From Anaerolineae bacterium (GTDB lineage Bacteria > Chloroflexota > Anaerolineae > Anaerolineales > Villigracilaceae), in assembly GCA_021324435.1 (NCBI GenBank), contig JAJPIZ010000043.1, positions 1 to 46,752 of the forward strand: a stretch of 46,752 nucleotides of DNA, read 5' to 3'. The notes under the pieces are model-generated. The model was given only the letters and a program-made list of their open reading frames with translations. It was not told the DNA's origin and ran no database searches. Shown here in pieces: positions 1 to 7,127 of this stretch (the stretch's first letter is position 1; each line of letters starts with the position of its first letter). Position numbers and translations under genes: made by a program.

Positions 1-47
1 ACGACAGCCTTTTCCTTTTTACTACCAACTATTATCTTGTCACCGCT

Positions 48-485
48 TTACTTCGTCACCGCAATGGCCAGCGTCATTCCATCTTGATAGTGACGGGGGA
101 TCAGGCAGGAAAATTCCAACTGCTGTCCCGCCGCGGACTCGGGGAATGTGTACGTCACGGTCGCTGTCGCGCCGGGGCTGAGTTTGTCGCGCGTCACAAC
201 CAAAAGCGCCTGCGCCAGCGATGCATCGAGACTGCCGGAAACCGAAACCGGCGGAGCGATATTGAAATTGTGCACGTGTGTGCCCGTGTTCCTGATGACA
301 AATGTATATGGCACTCCGACCTGGAATGCTGTCAGCGAAGATTCAATCGTGTTGTCTGCCAGCGTCACGTTCACTTCGGTTCCACTGTTGGAAGAAGTCT
401 GCGATTGAGATGATTGACTCGACGTAGATTGCGCGATTGGCGCTTGCGTGGCCGGGTCCTGCGAGGCGGCAGGCGCGGGAGTCCC
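48..485 (-). pseudogene. Cupredoxin-like domain protein, 5' end missing
   Basis: The last ~108 residues look like a cupredoxin-type beta-sandwich: a His in a HVHNFNI stretch, a Cys near CLIPRHYQ and a His/Met pair towards the C-terminus (H95 and M100 counting from the GTG at 374), the usual arrangement of type 1 copper ligands. Upstream in the same frame, 375-485 encodes a Ser/Gln/Ala/Pro-rich linker typical of an exported, membrane-tethered cupredoxin. No signal peptide or credible start follows. The frame runs on into sequence that in another frame encodes the beginning of an AlkD-like protein and hits a stop at 555-557. I therefore read it as a 5'-truncated gene. A GTG at 374 could start a shorter polypeptide, but it would lack any export signal. 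Copper binding is inferred from the residues only. Confidence 0.6.
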
Positions 486-643
486 TGCACGGCGATGAAT
501 CCTTTGAGCAGTTCTCCCATTTTTGGGCTTTTGATTCCCAAATAGTCGAATTGGTCACGCATGTAACGCTTCATCGGCGCGGCCTGCTCCGGGTCGGCGT
601 TATCTTTGAAAAGTTTTTGCAGTGACTTTACATAAGGATGCAT
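476..643 (-). pseudogene. AlkD-like DNA glycosylase, N-terminal fragment only
   Basis: From the ATG at 643 (GGTGAG just upstream) the frame gives about 56 residues that read like the start of an AlkD-family HEAT-repeat alkylpurine DNA glycosylase: MHPYVKSLQKLF, then ADPEQAAPMKRYMRDQF, then YLGIKSPKMGELLKGF. Family members are about 220-240 residues long. Here the similarity stops near position 476 and the frame continues into Arg/Pro-rich nonsense that overlaps the cupredoxin linker frame. All catalytic HEAT repeats are missing, so the product cannot be a working glycosylase. The start lies 2 nt after the stop of the cysteine peptidase gene at 646, so an intact alkD-like gene was probably once the last cistron of that operon. 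Confidence 0.6.
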
Positions 644-645
644 TC

Positions 646-1218
646 TCACCACATGTCGTATTGACCGGCGTCTTCGACGTTGTTGGAGAGGAAGTATGTC
701 TGCGCGGGCAGAAGCACGTGGACGCGCCTGCCAATGGGGTACACCGTGGTGCAACTCGTGCGCGGCAGGCGTTTGATCAGCGCTGAATCGTACAGCATGA
801 TCGAACGATTCGTGATGGTTTCGATGACTGTCCAGTGATCGTGGAAACCGTTGAGGCCGAGGATGATGGCGCGGCCGGGCGTGCCATCCAGAAAATATTG
901 CATCGAACGCCAGAAGGTATCGAGGTCCGGGTTGGGCACGCCGCGGAAGGGAATGTGCACGTTGGAGATGCGTTGCTTGCCCACCACTTTATCGAGGATC
1001 GTCAACATCTGCGTGTGGATGATGCCGCCGATCAGCATCTTGCTCAACAGACCGCGCCGCGAAAGAAAATGGATCAGGTCGTCGAAGAGTTGCTGGCTTT
1101 CCTCGTCCGACGAGTGATTGATGAAGCGTTCCGCGTTGACGATGCTGTACAATCCGCAGAGCGAATCGAGACCGCCTTGTTGAAAGGGAGGAAGTTCGGA
1201 GGCGGGTTTAGTGTACAT
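646..1218 (-). CDS. Putative papain-like (C39-type) cysteine peptidase
   Basis: A 190-residue protein. The start chosen is the ATG at 1218; further upstream the frame overlaps the MFS gene and turns Arg-rich. Near the N-terminus the motif GGLDSLCGLYSIVNA resembles the catalytic Cys helix of papain-fold peptidases. Near residue 140 GFHDHWTVI could supply the catalytic His and LYDSALI the Asp, giving the Cys-His-Asp order of papain and C39 enzymes. There is no signal peptide or membrane segment, so the protein is probably cytoplasmic. It lies 32 nt after the MFS gene on the same strand and 2 nt before the alkD fragment. The fold is inferred from motifs, and the substrate is unknown. It could also be a non-peptidase papain-fold enzyme such as a transglutaminase or acyltransferase. 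Confidence 0.5.
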   Translation of the reverse strand: MYTKPASELPPFQQGGLDSLCGLYSIVNAERFINHSSDEESQQLFDDLIHFLSRRGLLSKMLIGGIIHTQMLTILDKVVGKQRISNVHIPFRGVPNPDLDTFWRSMQYFLDGTPGRAIILGLNGFHDHWTVIETITNRSIMLYDSALIKRLPRTSCTTVYPIGRRVHVLLPAQTYFLSNNVEDAGQYDMW

Positions 1219-1250
1219 AACAAGCCAGTGACCTCGATGATTGTCATGAA

Positions 1251-2471
1251 TTATTTCACCAGGCGCCAGAACAAAATCCCGGCGAGCAGGGCCAGCGACG
1301 CGCCGAAGAAGAACGGAGCCGAGGCGCCGAAACCGGTCCATGAACCCGCGCCCTGCCAGAGCAGGCCCGCGATCACAGAAGCAGGCAGAACGGTAATTCC
1401 AATCGCCGCGTTGTAAAGTCCGTACGCGGCGCCGCGTTGCGCCTCCGGGACAAAGTCTGCGACCAGCGCTTTGGCCACGCCTTCGGTCGCGGCGTAGTAA
1501 ACGCCGTAGAGCGCGAATAAAACCCACACGTGCCAGCCGGTATGTGAGAACGCGAAGCCAAGATAGACCAGCCCGTACGCGATCCAGCCGCCGATGATCA
1601 GTTTGCGCCGCCCAATTTTATCCGAGAGTGAGCCGAGCGGCCCGGCCAGCGCGGCATAGATGAAGTTGAAGGTCATCAGCATCAGCATGATCTGCAAAAC
1701 GTCCAGCCCGCGATTTTGCCCAAGCAGGATGATGAACGAGTCCGAAGAGTTGCCGAGCATGAACAAGACCGCAACGAAGAGAAAGACCTTGAAGCGCGCA
1801 TCCATGCCTGTGAAACTCAACCGCATCGGCGCGGACCCTTTGCCGGCGTTCGTTACATCTGCCGCGCCCAACACCAAAGCCAGGACTCCCAACACCGCCG
1901 GGACAATGCTGACCAGCACCGCGATTTGAAATGTTCGCCGCGAGAGTTCCGCGGCCCCAGATTGAGTCAGCCACACGATAACGGCGGCCGCTAAAAGTCC
2001 AAGAAAAGCGCCGGCGGTGTCGCCCGCGCGATGAATGCCGAAGGCCAGTCCGCGTTGGTTCTCGTTGATGCTGTCCGCCACCAGCGCGTCGCGCGGCGCG
2101 GTGCGAATCCCTTTGCCCATGCGATCCGCAAAACGGACTCCCAACACCCAGCCCCATGCGTTCGCAAAATAAAGAAACGGTTTGGAAATCGTCGAAAGCG
2201 CGTAGCCCGCGACGGCCAGCCATTTGCGCCTGCCAAGTTTATCCGAGAGCGCGCCCGAATAAACTTTCATCAGGCTGGCAGTGGTTTCGGCGATGCCGTC
2301 AATCAGGCCGATGACCGCTGTCCTCACGCCCAGCACGTTGGCGAGGAAGAGCGGAACGAGATTGAAGAGCATCTCGGAGGAGATGTCGGTGAAGAACGAG
2401 GTGAGTGTGACTGCCCAGATGTTGCGCGGCAAAGTGCGGCGCGAGGAGGCGTTTTCGATGTCGGCTTCCAT
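1251..2471 (-). CDS. Major facilitator superfamily transporter
   Basis: A 406-residue polytopic membrane protein with about 12 hydrophobic segments. The MFS loop 2-3 motif appears as GALSDKLGRRKW in the N-terminal half and is repeated as GSLSDKIGRRKL in the C-terminal half, marking the two six-helix bundles. FADRMGKGIRTAPRDALVAD matches a subgroup often annotated as multidrug or YfkF-like MFS permeases. The substrate cannot be told from sequence. The start is the ATG at 2471, because a TATAAT box lies exactly 7 nt before it; the longer frame up to 2531 would place that promoter inside the gene. This gives a probable leaderless transcript that also covers the cysteine peptidase. It sits 60 nt after the conserved hypothetical gene. 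Confidence 0.85.
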   Translation of the reverse strand: MEADIENASSRRTLPRNIWAVTLTSFFTDISSEMLFNLVPLFLANVLGVRTAVIGLIDGIAETTASLMKVYSGALSDKLGRRKWLAVAGYALSTISKPFLYFANAWGWVLGVRFADRMGKGIRTAPRDALVADSINENQRGLAFGIHRAGDTAGAFLGLLAAAVIVWLTQSGAAELSRRTFQIAVLVSIVPAVLGVLALVLGAADVTNAGKGSAPMRLSFTGMDARFKVFLFVAVLFMLGNSSDSFIILLGQNRGLDVLQIMLMLMTFNFIYAALAGPLGSLSDKIGRRKLIIGGWIAYGLVYLGFAFSHTGWHVWVLFALYGVYYAATEGVAKALVADFVPEAQRGAAYGLYNAAIGITVLPASVIAGLLWQGAGSWTGFGASAPFFFGASLALLAGILFWRLVK

Positions 2472-2478
2472 GCGGGTG

Positions 2479-2484
2479 ATTATA
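2479..2484 (-). promoter_or_regulatory. -10 box of the MFS gene, leaderless arrangement
   Basis: A perfect TATAAT on the minus strand is followed by 7 nt and then the ATG at 2471. Transcription would begin at or next to the A of the start codon. No convincing -35 box is seen, and there is no Shine-Dalgarno sequence between the box and the ATG. Confidence 0.6.
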
Positions 2485-2531
2485 GTGGGAAAAGATGAGA
2501 AGTGTGCGGAATGCCTCACTTCTCGCTTCAA

Positions 2532-2960
2532 TCATTCCTCCCCGCCCTCATCGCTGGGAGCGCTGGGCTGATCCACGCGCAGAACCTCCCCGTGATAATT
2601 GATCACCACTTTGAAACCGAGCATCCCGAGATAGACGCGCCCCGATTCGGGGATACCCTGATCCATCAACGCCTCGAATTGTTTATCCATGTTCTTGAGT
2701 TGATTTTCGATCATGGCCTTCGTGAAAATATCTTCCTGCCCCATCATTTTGGCGGCCTGCTCCGAGATAAGCCCTTCACTGCCTTTCATCATATCCTGCA
2801 TCTGACCCAGCACCTGACGATCCACCTGCTCGGCGGGGATATGACGGCGGAAGCCCGCGTCGTCAATCACGTAAAACGCCTCATCGCCCACCGTCGTCGT
2901 TTCCACGGCGCGGTCGTTTTCGTCCACCACCAAACCTTCAAATAGCGCTTTCTTCGACAT
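2532..2960 (-). CDS. Conserved hypothetical protein, acidic, 142 aa
   Basis: I do not recognise a named family. The protein is soluble, acidic and mixed alpha/beta, with no signal peptide or membrane segment. Residues 1-45 look like a small beta domain (FEGLVVDENDRAVET, then FYVIDDAGFRRHIP). The middle is helical and Met/Gln-rich (VLGQMQDMMKGSEG), and the end is a beta hairpin with an acidic tail (SDEGGEE). The ATG at 2960 has a GAGAAG Shine-Dalgarno 6 nt upstream. It starts 9 nt after the stop of the L,D-transpeptidase at 2970, so the two are probably co-transcribed. The context says nothing firm about its role. Confidence 0.75.
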   Translation of the reverse strand: MSKKALFEGLVVDENDRAVETTTVGDEAFYVIDDAGFRRHIPAEQVDRQVLGQMQDMMKGSEGLISEQAAKMMGQEDIFTKAMIENQLKNMDKQFEALMDQGIPESGRVYLGMLGFKVVINYHGEVLRVDQPSAPSDEGGEE

Positions 2961-2969
2961 GAATTCTTC

Positions 2970-4004
2970 TCACGAATTCGATGAAACAATCTGGACGCGC
3001 GTTCCTTCGCCGGGTTTATAAAGATACTGCGTTTCGCGCGGGACGTTCGGGCGGGTCCAGCGATAAATGAATTTCGCGTCGCTGGGAGTTAAGTTCACAC
3101 ATCCATGACTGCGCGGCTTGCCATAATCGTTGTGCCAGTATGTTCCGTGAAACGAGACTCCCGTGCTGGTGAAGAAACTGACCCACGGCACGCCGGGCAG
3201 ATCATAACCGCGGCCCGCGCCGGCTTCGCCGTCGTTGGTCATGTGAATCGTCGGGCCTTTGTGGAAGGTCTGGAAATCGCCGAGCGGAGTCTTGGTGCCT
3301 TTGCCGCCGCTCGAACAACGCGCGATCAAAACAGCCTTATCATCCTCGAACGCAGTGACCGATTGCGTGGCAGTATCCACAAAAATATGCTTGCGTTCTT
3401 CGGGAATGTCAGGAGAAAGCAAAGTCAATTCATCGTCCGGGACGAGGCGCATGTCCATGGCCGGGACGTGATACGACTTCTGCAAATGGCTGTCGTAGAT
3501 TTGATACCACACACCTTTTTCGTATTTATTGACGCTGACGCCTGTGACCCAATGTGTCGTTCCGAAATAAACACGATAGCCGGTTTCAGCCCACATACTG
3601 GGATCGGTTCGCGTATCGCTGAACGGGACGGTGATCTCACCGAGTTGTCCTTCGTTGGGAATTTGAAACACAGGCCGCTGATAATTTGATTCGACCGGTT
3701 GCACCCAGCCAGAATAAGTGTAGCCTTCGCCATTAATTTGATACCACTTGCTGTTGTAGGGGTTGCCCGCCTCACCGTCTACTTCAGCGGTGACCTTCAC
3801 CACCTCGTCGCGGCCAAAGATATGAAGCTTCTTCGCATTGAACGAGGGATCGCTGTACAAGTTGAGGCCGCTGAGAGTCATGCGTCCCTGCGTGACAGGC
3901 GCGGCGAGAGCGCGGTCGAATTTCAACTCGGCGAGGAACATTCCAAGCACCCCTGCGCTGGAGAGTTTGAGAAAGTCCCGGCGGGAAAACGGTAAGTTCA
4001 TCAT
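2970..4004 (-). CDS. L,D-transpeptidase (YkuD domain), Tat-exported (copy A)
   Basis: A 344-residue exported enzyme predicted to form 3-3 cross-links in peptidoglycan or attach proteins to it. Residues 7-35 are a twin-arginine signal (SRRDFLKL followed by a hydrophobic core and an Ala-rich cleavage region). Residues ~40-200 hold SH3-like beta domains. The YkuD catalytic domain is C-terminal, with HGTYWHNDYG at 286-295 and the signature SHGCVN at 299-304; Cys302 is the expected nucleophile. The Tat motif next to a YkuD domain is unusual, since most family members use Sec. The protein is closely similar in layout to copy B at 5980-7017. A TACAAT box at 4015-4020 lies 10 nt before the first of two adjacent ATG codons. 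Confidence 0.9.
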   Translation of the reverse strand: MMNLPFSRRDFLKLSSAGVLGMFLAELKFDRALAAPVTQGRMTLSGLNLYSDPSFNAKKLHIFGRDEVVKVTAEVDGEAGNPYNSKWYQINGEGYTYSGWVQPVESNYQRPVFQIPNEGQLGEITVPFSDTRTDPSMWAETGYRVYFGTTHWVTGVSVNKYEKGVWYQIYDSHLQKSYHVPAMDMRLVPDDELTLLSPDIPEERKHIFVDTATQSVTAFEDDKAVLIARCSSGGKGTKTPLGDFQTFHKGPTIHMTNDGEAGAGRGYDLPGVPWVSFFTSTGVSFHGTYWHNDYGKPRSHGCVNLTPSDAKFIYRWTRPNVPRETQYLYKPGEGTRVQIVSSNS

Positions 4005-4014
4005 CGTGGTATAG

Positions 4015-4020
4015 ATTGTA
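4015..4020 (-). promoter_or_regulatory. Probable -10 box of L,D-transpeptidase A
   Basis: TACAAT on the minus strand, 10 nt before the ATG at 4004 and 13 nt before the second ATG at 4001. The leader would be only a few nt long. The rest of 4005-4159 holds no ORF or clear hairpin that I can see. Confidence 0.4.
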
Positions 4021-4136
4021 TCTGATTTACGGAATTGAGTAGATGAGGCATGGGAAAATCTAATAGAACTCTTATTGCTCTTAGCACCAAGGACGATAGT
4101 GCAAGGGGATTATAGATCGTGTATGACTCTTAATCA

Positions 4137-4165
4137 TTAGCATTGTTTCAAAAGGTAGGTATAAT
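4137..4165 (+). promoter_or_regulatory. Promoter of the restriction-modification operon, leaderless
   Basis: TTAGCA (4137-4142), a 17-bp spacer and a perfect TATAAT (4160-4165). The methyltransferase ATG at 4174 follows after 8 nt, so the mRNA would start at or just before the ATG with no room for a Shine-Dalgarno. The promoter sits within the AT-rich segment and probably belongs to the acquired module. Confidence 0.65.
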
Positions 4166-4173
4166 TAGAACAA

Positions 4174-5265
4174 ATGACTACAAAGGTAAATTTTATGGCT
4201 GAGCATACTCTGACCGCTTTTAAAATAGAGAGACTTCCTAAAAAACTGCAAAAGACTTTCCACGCGCTCTACTCCAATGGAGACACGACGGAGACTTATT
4301 TGAAGGTTAATGAAATTCATCAAGGAGACGCCAGAGAGTTGCTTGCAAGAATTGAGCCAAACAGTGTGTCGGTGAGCGTTTGGTCTCCGCCGTATTTTGT
4401 CGGTAAAGAATATGAGGCTTATTTGACCTTTGAGGATTGGCAAAACCTTCTCAGATCTGTGATCCTTCTTCATTTTCCAATTATTAAGCCAGGTGGATTT
4501 TTAGTTATAAACATCGCTGACATTTTAGTCTTCAAAGACCCTGAGATGCCTCGCGTACAAGCAGATGCAATCAACAAAAAACGTTCACCTGTTACTCGGG
4601 AAGATGTCTTGAATGCGATGAAAAAACATCCAAATTACAGTCGCTACCAATTGGCTGAATTGTTGAATTGTAGCGAGCAAACCATTGACCGTCGACTTCA
4701 TGGCAATAATATTCGCGGTGGCAAGCATGAGCCGCAAACAAGAGTCAAAATTGTAGGCGGAATGGTTGAAGATTGGGCATTAGAAGCGGGCTTTTATCCC
4801 TATGATCGCAGAGTTTGGGTAAAGGACGCGGCTTGGGAAAACTCGCGTTGGGCGAGTTTATCTTATCGTTCTGTTGATGAATTTGAATATCTTTACTTTT
4901 TCTGGAAACCTGGAATTACAAAATATGATAGGAATAGACTCTCTGCTGATGAGTGGAAAGAATGGGGCTCGCGAGGCGTCTGGGAATTTCCCTCCGTCCG
5001 AGTCAATGATGATCACGAGGCAAAATTTCCATTGGAATTGCCACGGAGAGTCATCCGTCTGCTTACTGATCCTGGTGAAGTTGTTCTTGATTGTTTCATG
5101 GGTAGCGGCACTACAGCACTTGCCGCAATTCAGGAGAATCGACAATATATTGGCGTTGAACTTGAAAAGAAATATGTCGAATTAGCCGAATCGAAAATCA
5201 AATCGGGAATTCAGAAAAGCCTCATCTCCGAATCAAGGCACAAAAACTATGCTGATAAACCCTGA
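4174..5265 (+). CDS. Site-specific DNA methyltransferase (probable N4-cytosine, beta class) of a type II system
   Basis: A 363-residue SAM-dependent methyltransferase that would protect host DNA from the neighbouring nuclease. Catalytic motif IV is SPPYF at 71-75. The SAM-binding motif I, DCFMGSGTT, is at 306-314 and is followed by GVELEKKYVELAE. Motif IV before motif I is the beta-class order; an S-P-P-Y motif is usual for N4-cytosine enzymes, though some N6-adenine enzymes share it. Between them, residues ~154-176 (YSRYQLAELLNCSEQTIDRRL) look like a helix-turn-helix, perhaps part of target recognition or autoregulation. The gene is clearly AT-richer than its flanks and starts from a leaderless promoter. 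It overlaps the endonuclease gene by 17 nt. Target specificity is inferred only from the partner. Confidence 0.88.
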   Translation: MTTKVNFMAEHTLTAFKIERLPKKLQKTFHALYSNGDTTETYLKVNEIHQGDARELLARIEPNSVSVSVWSPPYFVGKEYEAYLTFEDWQNLLRSVILLHFPIIKPGGFLVINIADILVFKDPEMPRVQADAINKKRSPVTREDVLNAMKKHPNYSRYQLAELLNCSEQTIDRRLHGNNIRGGKHEPQTRVKIVGGMVEDWALEAGFYPYDRRVWVKDAAWENSRWASLSYRSVDEFEYLYFFWKPGITKYDRNRLSADEWKEWGSRGVWEFPSVRVNDDHEAKFPLELPRRVIRLLTDPGEVVLDCFMGSGTTALAAIQENRQYIGVELEKKYVELAESKIKSGIQKSLISESRHKNYADKP

Positions 5266-5962
5266 AGAACTCCGTCACAACCTTGACCGGCTTGAAGAAA
5301 TTGAAAAGGTATCTCTAAGGTTGGTAACTCAAGCAATCTACGATTATCGAATAACCGCTCAAGAAATCTTTCAAGCAGAAAGCGATCAAGTTGCCGATAT
5401 TGGTGAGGACATAACTCGAGAGGCATTAGATCGACTTGGAATGCCCAAAATAGATCAAAGATTGTTTGGTAAAGTTGATTACAAACGCGCCTGCTATCTC
5501 TTCCAGCCTGAATATGCCCTCAAGCAGGCTTTGTTTGTTGACTCAAAAGCTGAGAAAGTAGGTGGACAAGGTACTGCCACTTTGCAGATTTCACAGCTTT
5601 CAATGATAGTGAAGCAGGTTCGGTTTGAAAAGAATATGGAAGTTCCCGGTAAATTGCCGGTGATTGTGAATCTGAAGGGCGAGTCTTATCTAACGACAAC
5701 CATATTTGTCAAATACAACTACGAAGAAGAAAGCTCTGCGAATGTGTTGAAAAGTATTACCATCGCGGCTGTGCCGAATGGCATGTTGCAAGACAGATAT
5801 AATTCCAACGCGCAAGATACGATTTGGATCGCAGGTCGTAATGCGCCGACTTTGGGGGAGGAATTCAGGGTTCGGCTGAGTTTTCATCGTTTGAAGGAAA
5901 AGGCAAATTGGCGGGTTCAATACATTTCTTTGGGCGGAGACAGTTTTGCTTGGGATAAATAG
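5249..5962 (+). CDS. SfiI-like type II restriction endonuclease
   Basis: A 237-residue protein that resembles SfiI, the tetrameric type IIF enzyme cutting GGCC(N5)GGCC, as I recall its sequence. Shared stretches are an N-terminal LEEIEKVSLRLV helix, DITREAL, VDYKRACYL, then ALFVDSKAE, SIFVHF-like TTTIFVKYNY, and a C-terminal RVRLSFHRLKE with WRVQ. Asp77 and the pair Asp98-x-Lys100 are spaced like SfiI Asp79, Asp100 and Lys102, which I remember as its active site. SfiI is about 269 residues, so this copy is slightly shorter. It overlaps the methyltransferase gene by 17 nt, as expected for co-expressed partners with the methylase made first. The stop lies 17 nt from the stop of the converging L,D-transpeptidase B. 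The recognition site may differ from that of SfiI. Confidence 0.82.
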   Translation: MLINPEELRHNLDRLEEIEKVSLRLVTQAIYDYRITAQEIFQAESDQVADIGEDITREALDRLGMPKIDQRLFGKVDYKRACYLFQPEYALKQALFVDSKAEKVGGQGTATLQISQLSMIVKQVRFEKNMEVPGKLPVIVNLKGESYLTTTIFVKYNYEEESSANVLKSITIAAVPNGMLQDRYNSNAQDTIWIAGRNAPTLGEEFRVRLSFHRLKEKANWRVQYISLGGDSFAWDK

Positions 5963-5979
5963 AGCAGAAAAACAGAAAT

Positions 5980-7017
5980 TTACTTTATTATCTCCACCAG
6001 TGTCCCTTTATCTTTGTAAGCAAATTGCTCGCTCGGCTTCACAACAGGATTTGTCCAACGGAAGAGCCATTTCGCCGCGGAGGGAGTCAGGTTCACGCAA
6101 CCGTGACTCTTGGGGTGGCCAAAGTCGTTGTGCCAAAACGTGCCGTGAAGCGAGATACCCGCCTCGGTGATGTACATCACCCACGGCACGCCGGGCAGAT
6201 CGAAGCCGTTGGCGGTGATGTCGCCGGCGGCCATGTGACGCGTGGGACGTTTGTGGTAGGTCATGAAGAGGCCGGTCGGCGTGGAATAGGATCCATCGCG
6301 ATAAATGCCACCGGTCGCGGCGCGCGTGACGAAGACCGGATTCCCGTTTTCGTAAGCGAATACCAACTGATCGCTGAGTCGCACTTGGATTTTTTTATCA
6401 GCGTCGGGAATGTCCGGGGAAAGTGGAGCCAGTTCATCGTCCGGGATGAGGCGGAGATGTTCGCCGGGCGCGTAATACAACTTGTTCCATTTGTCGTCCA
6501 GCACCTGATACCAAATCCTTCCGTCCGGCGCGATGATCGCCGACATGACCCAATGTGTGGTCTCGTAATACATGCGATACGCGACGAAAGAATTCAAGTC
6601 GGTTTGCAAGTGCGCGTCGGTGTACGGCACACTGACCTCGCCGAGCACGCCACCCTTTGGAATGTTTGTCACGGGCGTGTTGAGAATCGTTTGCACGGGT
6701 TGAAGCGTGCCCGAATAGGCAAAGCCCTGATCGCCAATCTCGTACCAGACGCGGTTGTAATCCGAAACATCCTCGCTGACGGTGGCATTGCTGATGGACA
6801 AGACGCTGTCACGCCAATACATCTTGAGGCGATTGGCATTGAACGAAGGTTTGTCGTACAGCCAGATCAAGCGCGAAGTGACGCGTCCCTGTTGGGTTTC
6901 GTATGCGTCTTGAAAAAGCGAATTGAGCGGAAGCCCGCGAGCGAACAACCCAAACAGACCGACCCCGCTCAATTTGAGAAAGTCGCGGCGCGAGAGGAAG
7001 AAGTTGTTTGACTTCAT
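5980..7017 (-). CDS. L,D-transpeptidase (YkuD domain), Tat-exported (copy B)
   Basis: A 345-residue paralogue of copy A with the same order of parts. A twin-arginine signal (LSRRDFLKLSG) lies at residues 8-18 with a hydrophobic core behind it. SH3-like beta segments follow. The YkuD domain carries HGTFWHNDFG and SHGCVN at 304-309, with Cys307 as nucleophile. It would remodel peptidoglycan outside the cytoplasmic membrane. Both copies share short blocks such as LRLIPDDEL/MRLVPDDEL and LSPDIP, so they descend from one duplication. Copy B is now separated from copy A by the AT-rich restriction-modification pair. The ATG at 7017 has no strong Shine-Dalgarno; a dispersed repeat lies directly upstream. 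Confidence 0.9.
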   Translation of the reverse strand: MKSNNFFLSRRDFLKLSGVGLFGLFARGLPLNSLFQDAYETQQGRVTSRLIWLYDKPSFNANRLKMYWRDSVLSISNATVSEDVSDYNRVWYEIGDQGFAYSGTLQPVQTILNTPVTNIPKGGVLGEVSVPYTDAHLQTDLNSFVAYRMYYETTHWVMSAIIAPDGRIWYQVLDDKWNKLYYAPGEHLRLIPDDELAPLSPDIPDADKKIQVRLSDQLVFAYENGNPVFVTRAATGGIYRDGSYSTPTGLFMTYHKRPTRHMAAGDITANGFDLPGVPWVMYITEAGISLHGTFWHNDFGHPKSHGCVNLTPSAAKWLFRWTNPVVKPSEQFAYKDKGTLVEIIK

Positions 7018-7025
7018 GATAACTT

Positions 7026-7101
7026 AACGCGAAGGCGCCAAGACACAAAGAATCTTTTATTTCGGTTTGAAATTCTCCCGGCGACTTTGCGTCTTTGCGT
7101 T
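7026..7101. repeat. Dispersed inverted repeat, CGCGAAGGCGC/CTTTGCGTCTTTGCG type
   Basis: An imperfect palindrome: AACGCGAAGGCGCCAAGACA on the left and CTTTGCGTCTTTGCGTT on the right. A second member with the same arms lies at 17014-17091. It occupies most of the gap between L,D-transpeptidases B and C. It could form a long RNA hairpin. Confidence 0.5.
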
Positions 7102-7127
7102 GGAATTACAACTCTCTCAACGATCAT

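Noticed and set aside
6025-7011. Open frame of 328 codons on the plus strand
   Set aside because: Antisense to L,D-transpeptidase B, whose Tat signal and SHGCVN motif show that the minus strand is coding.
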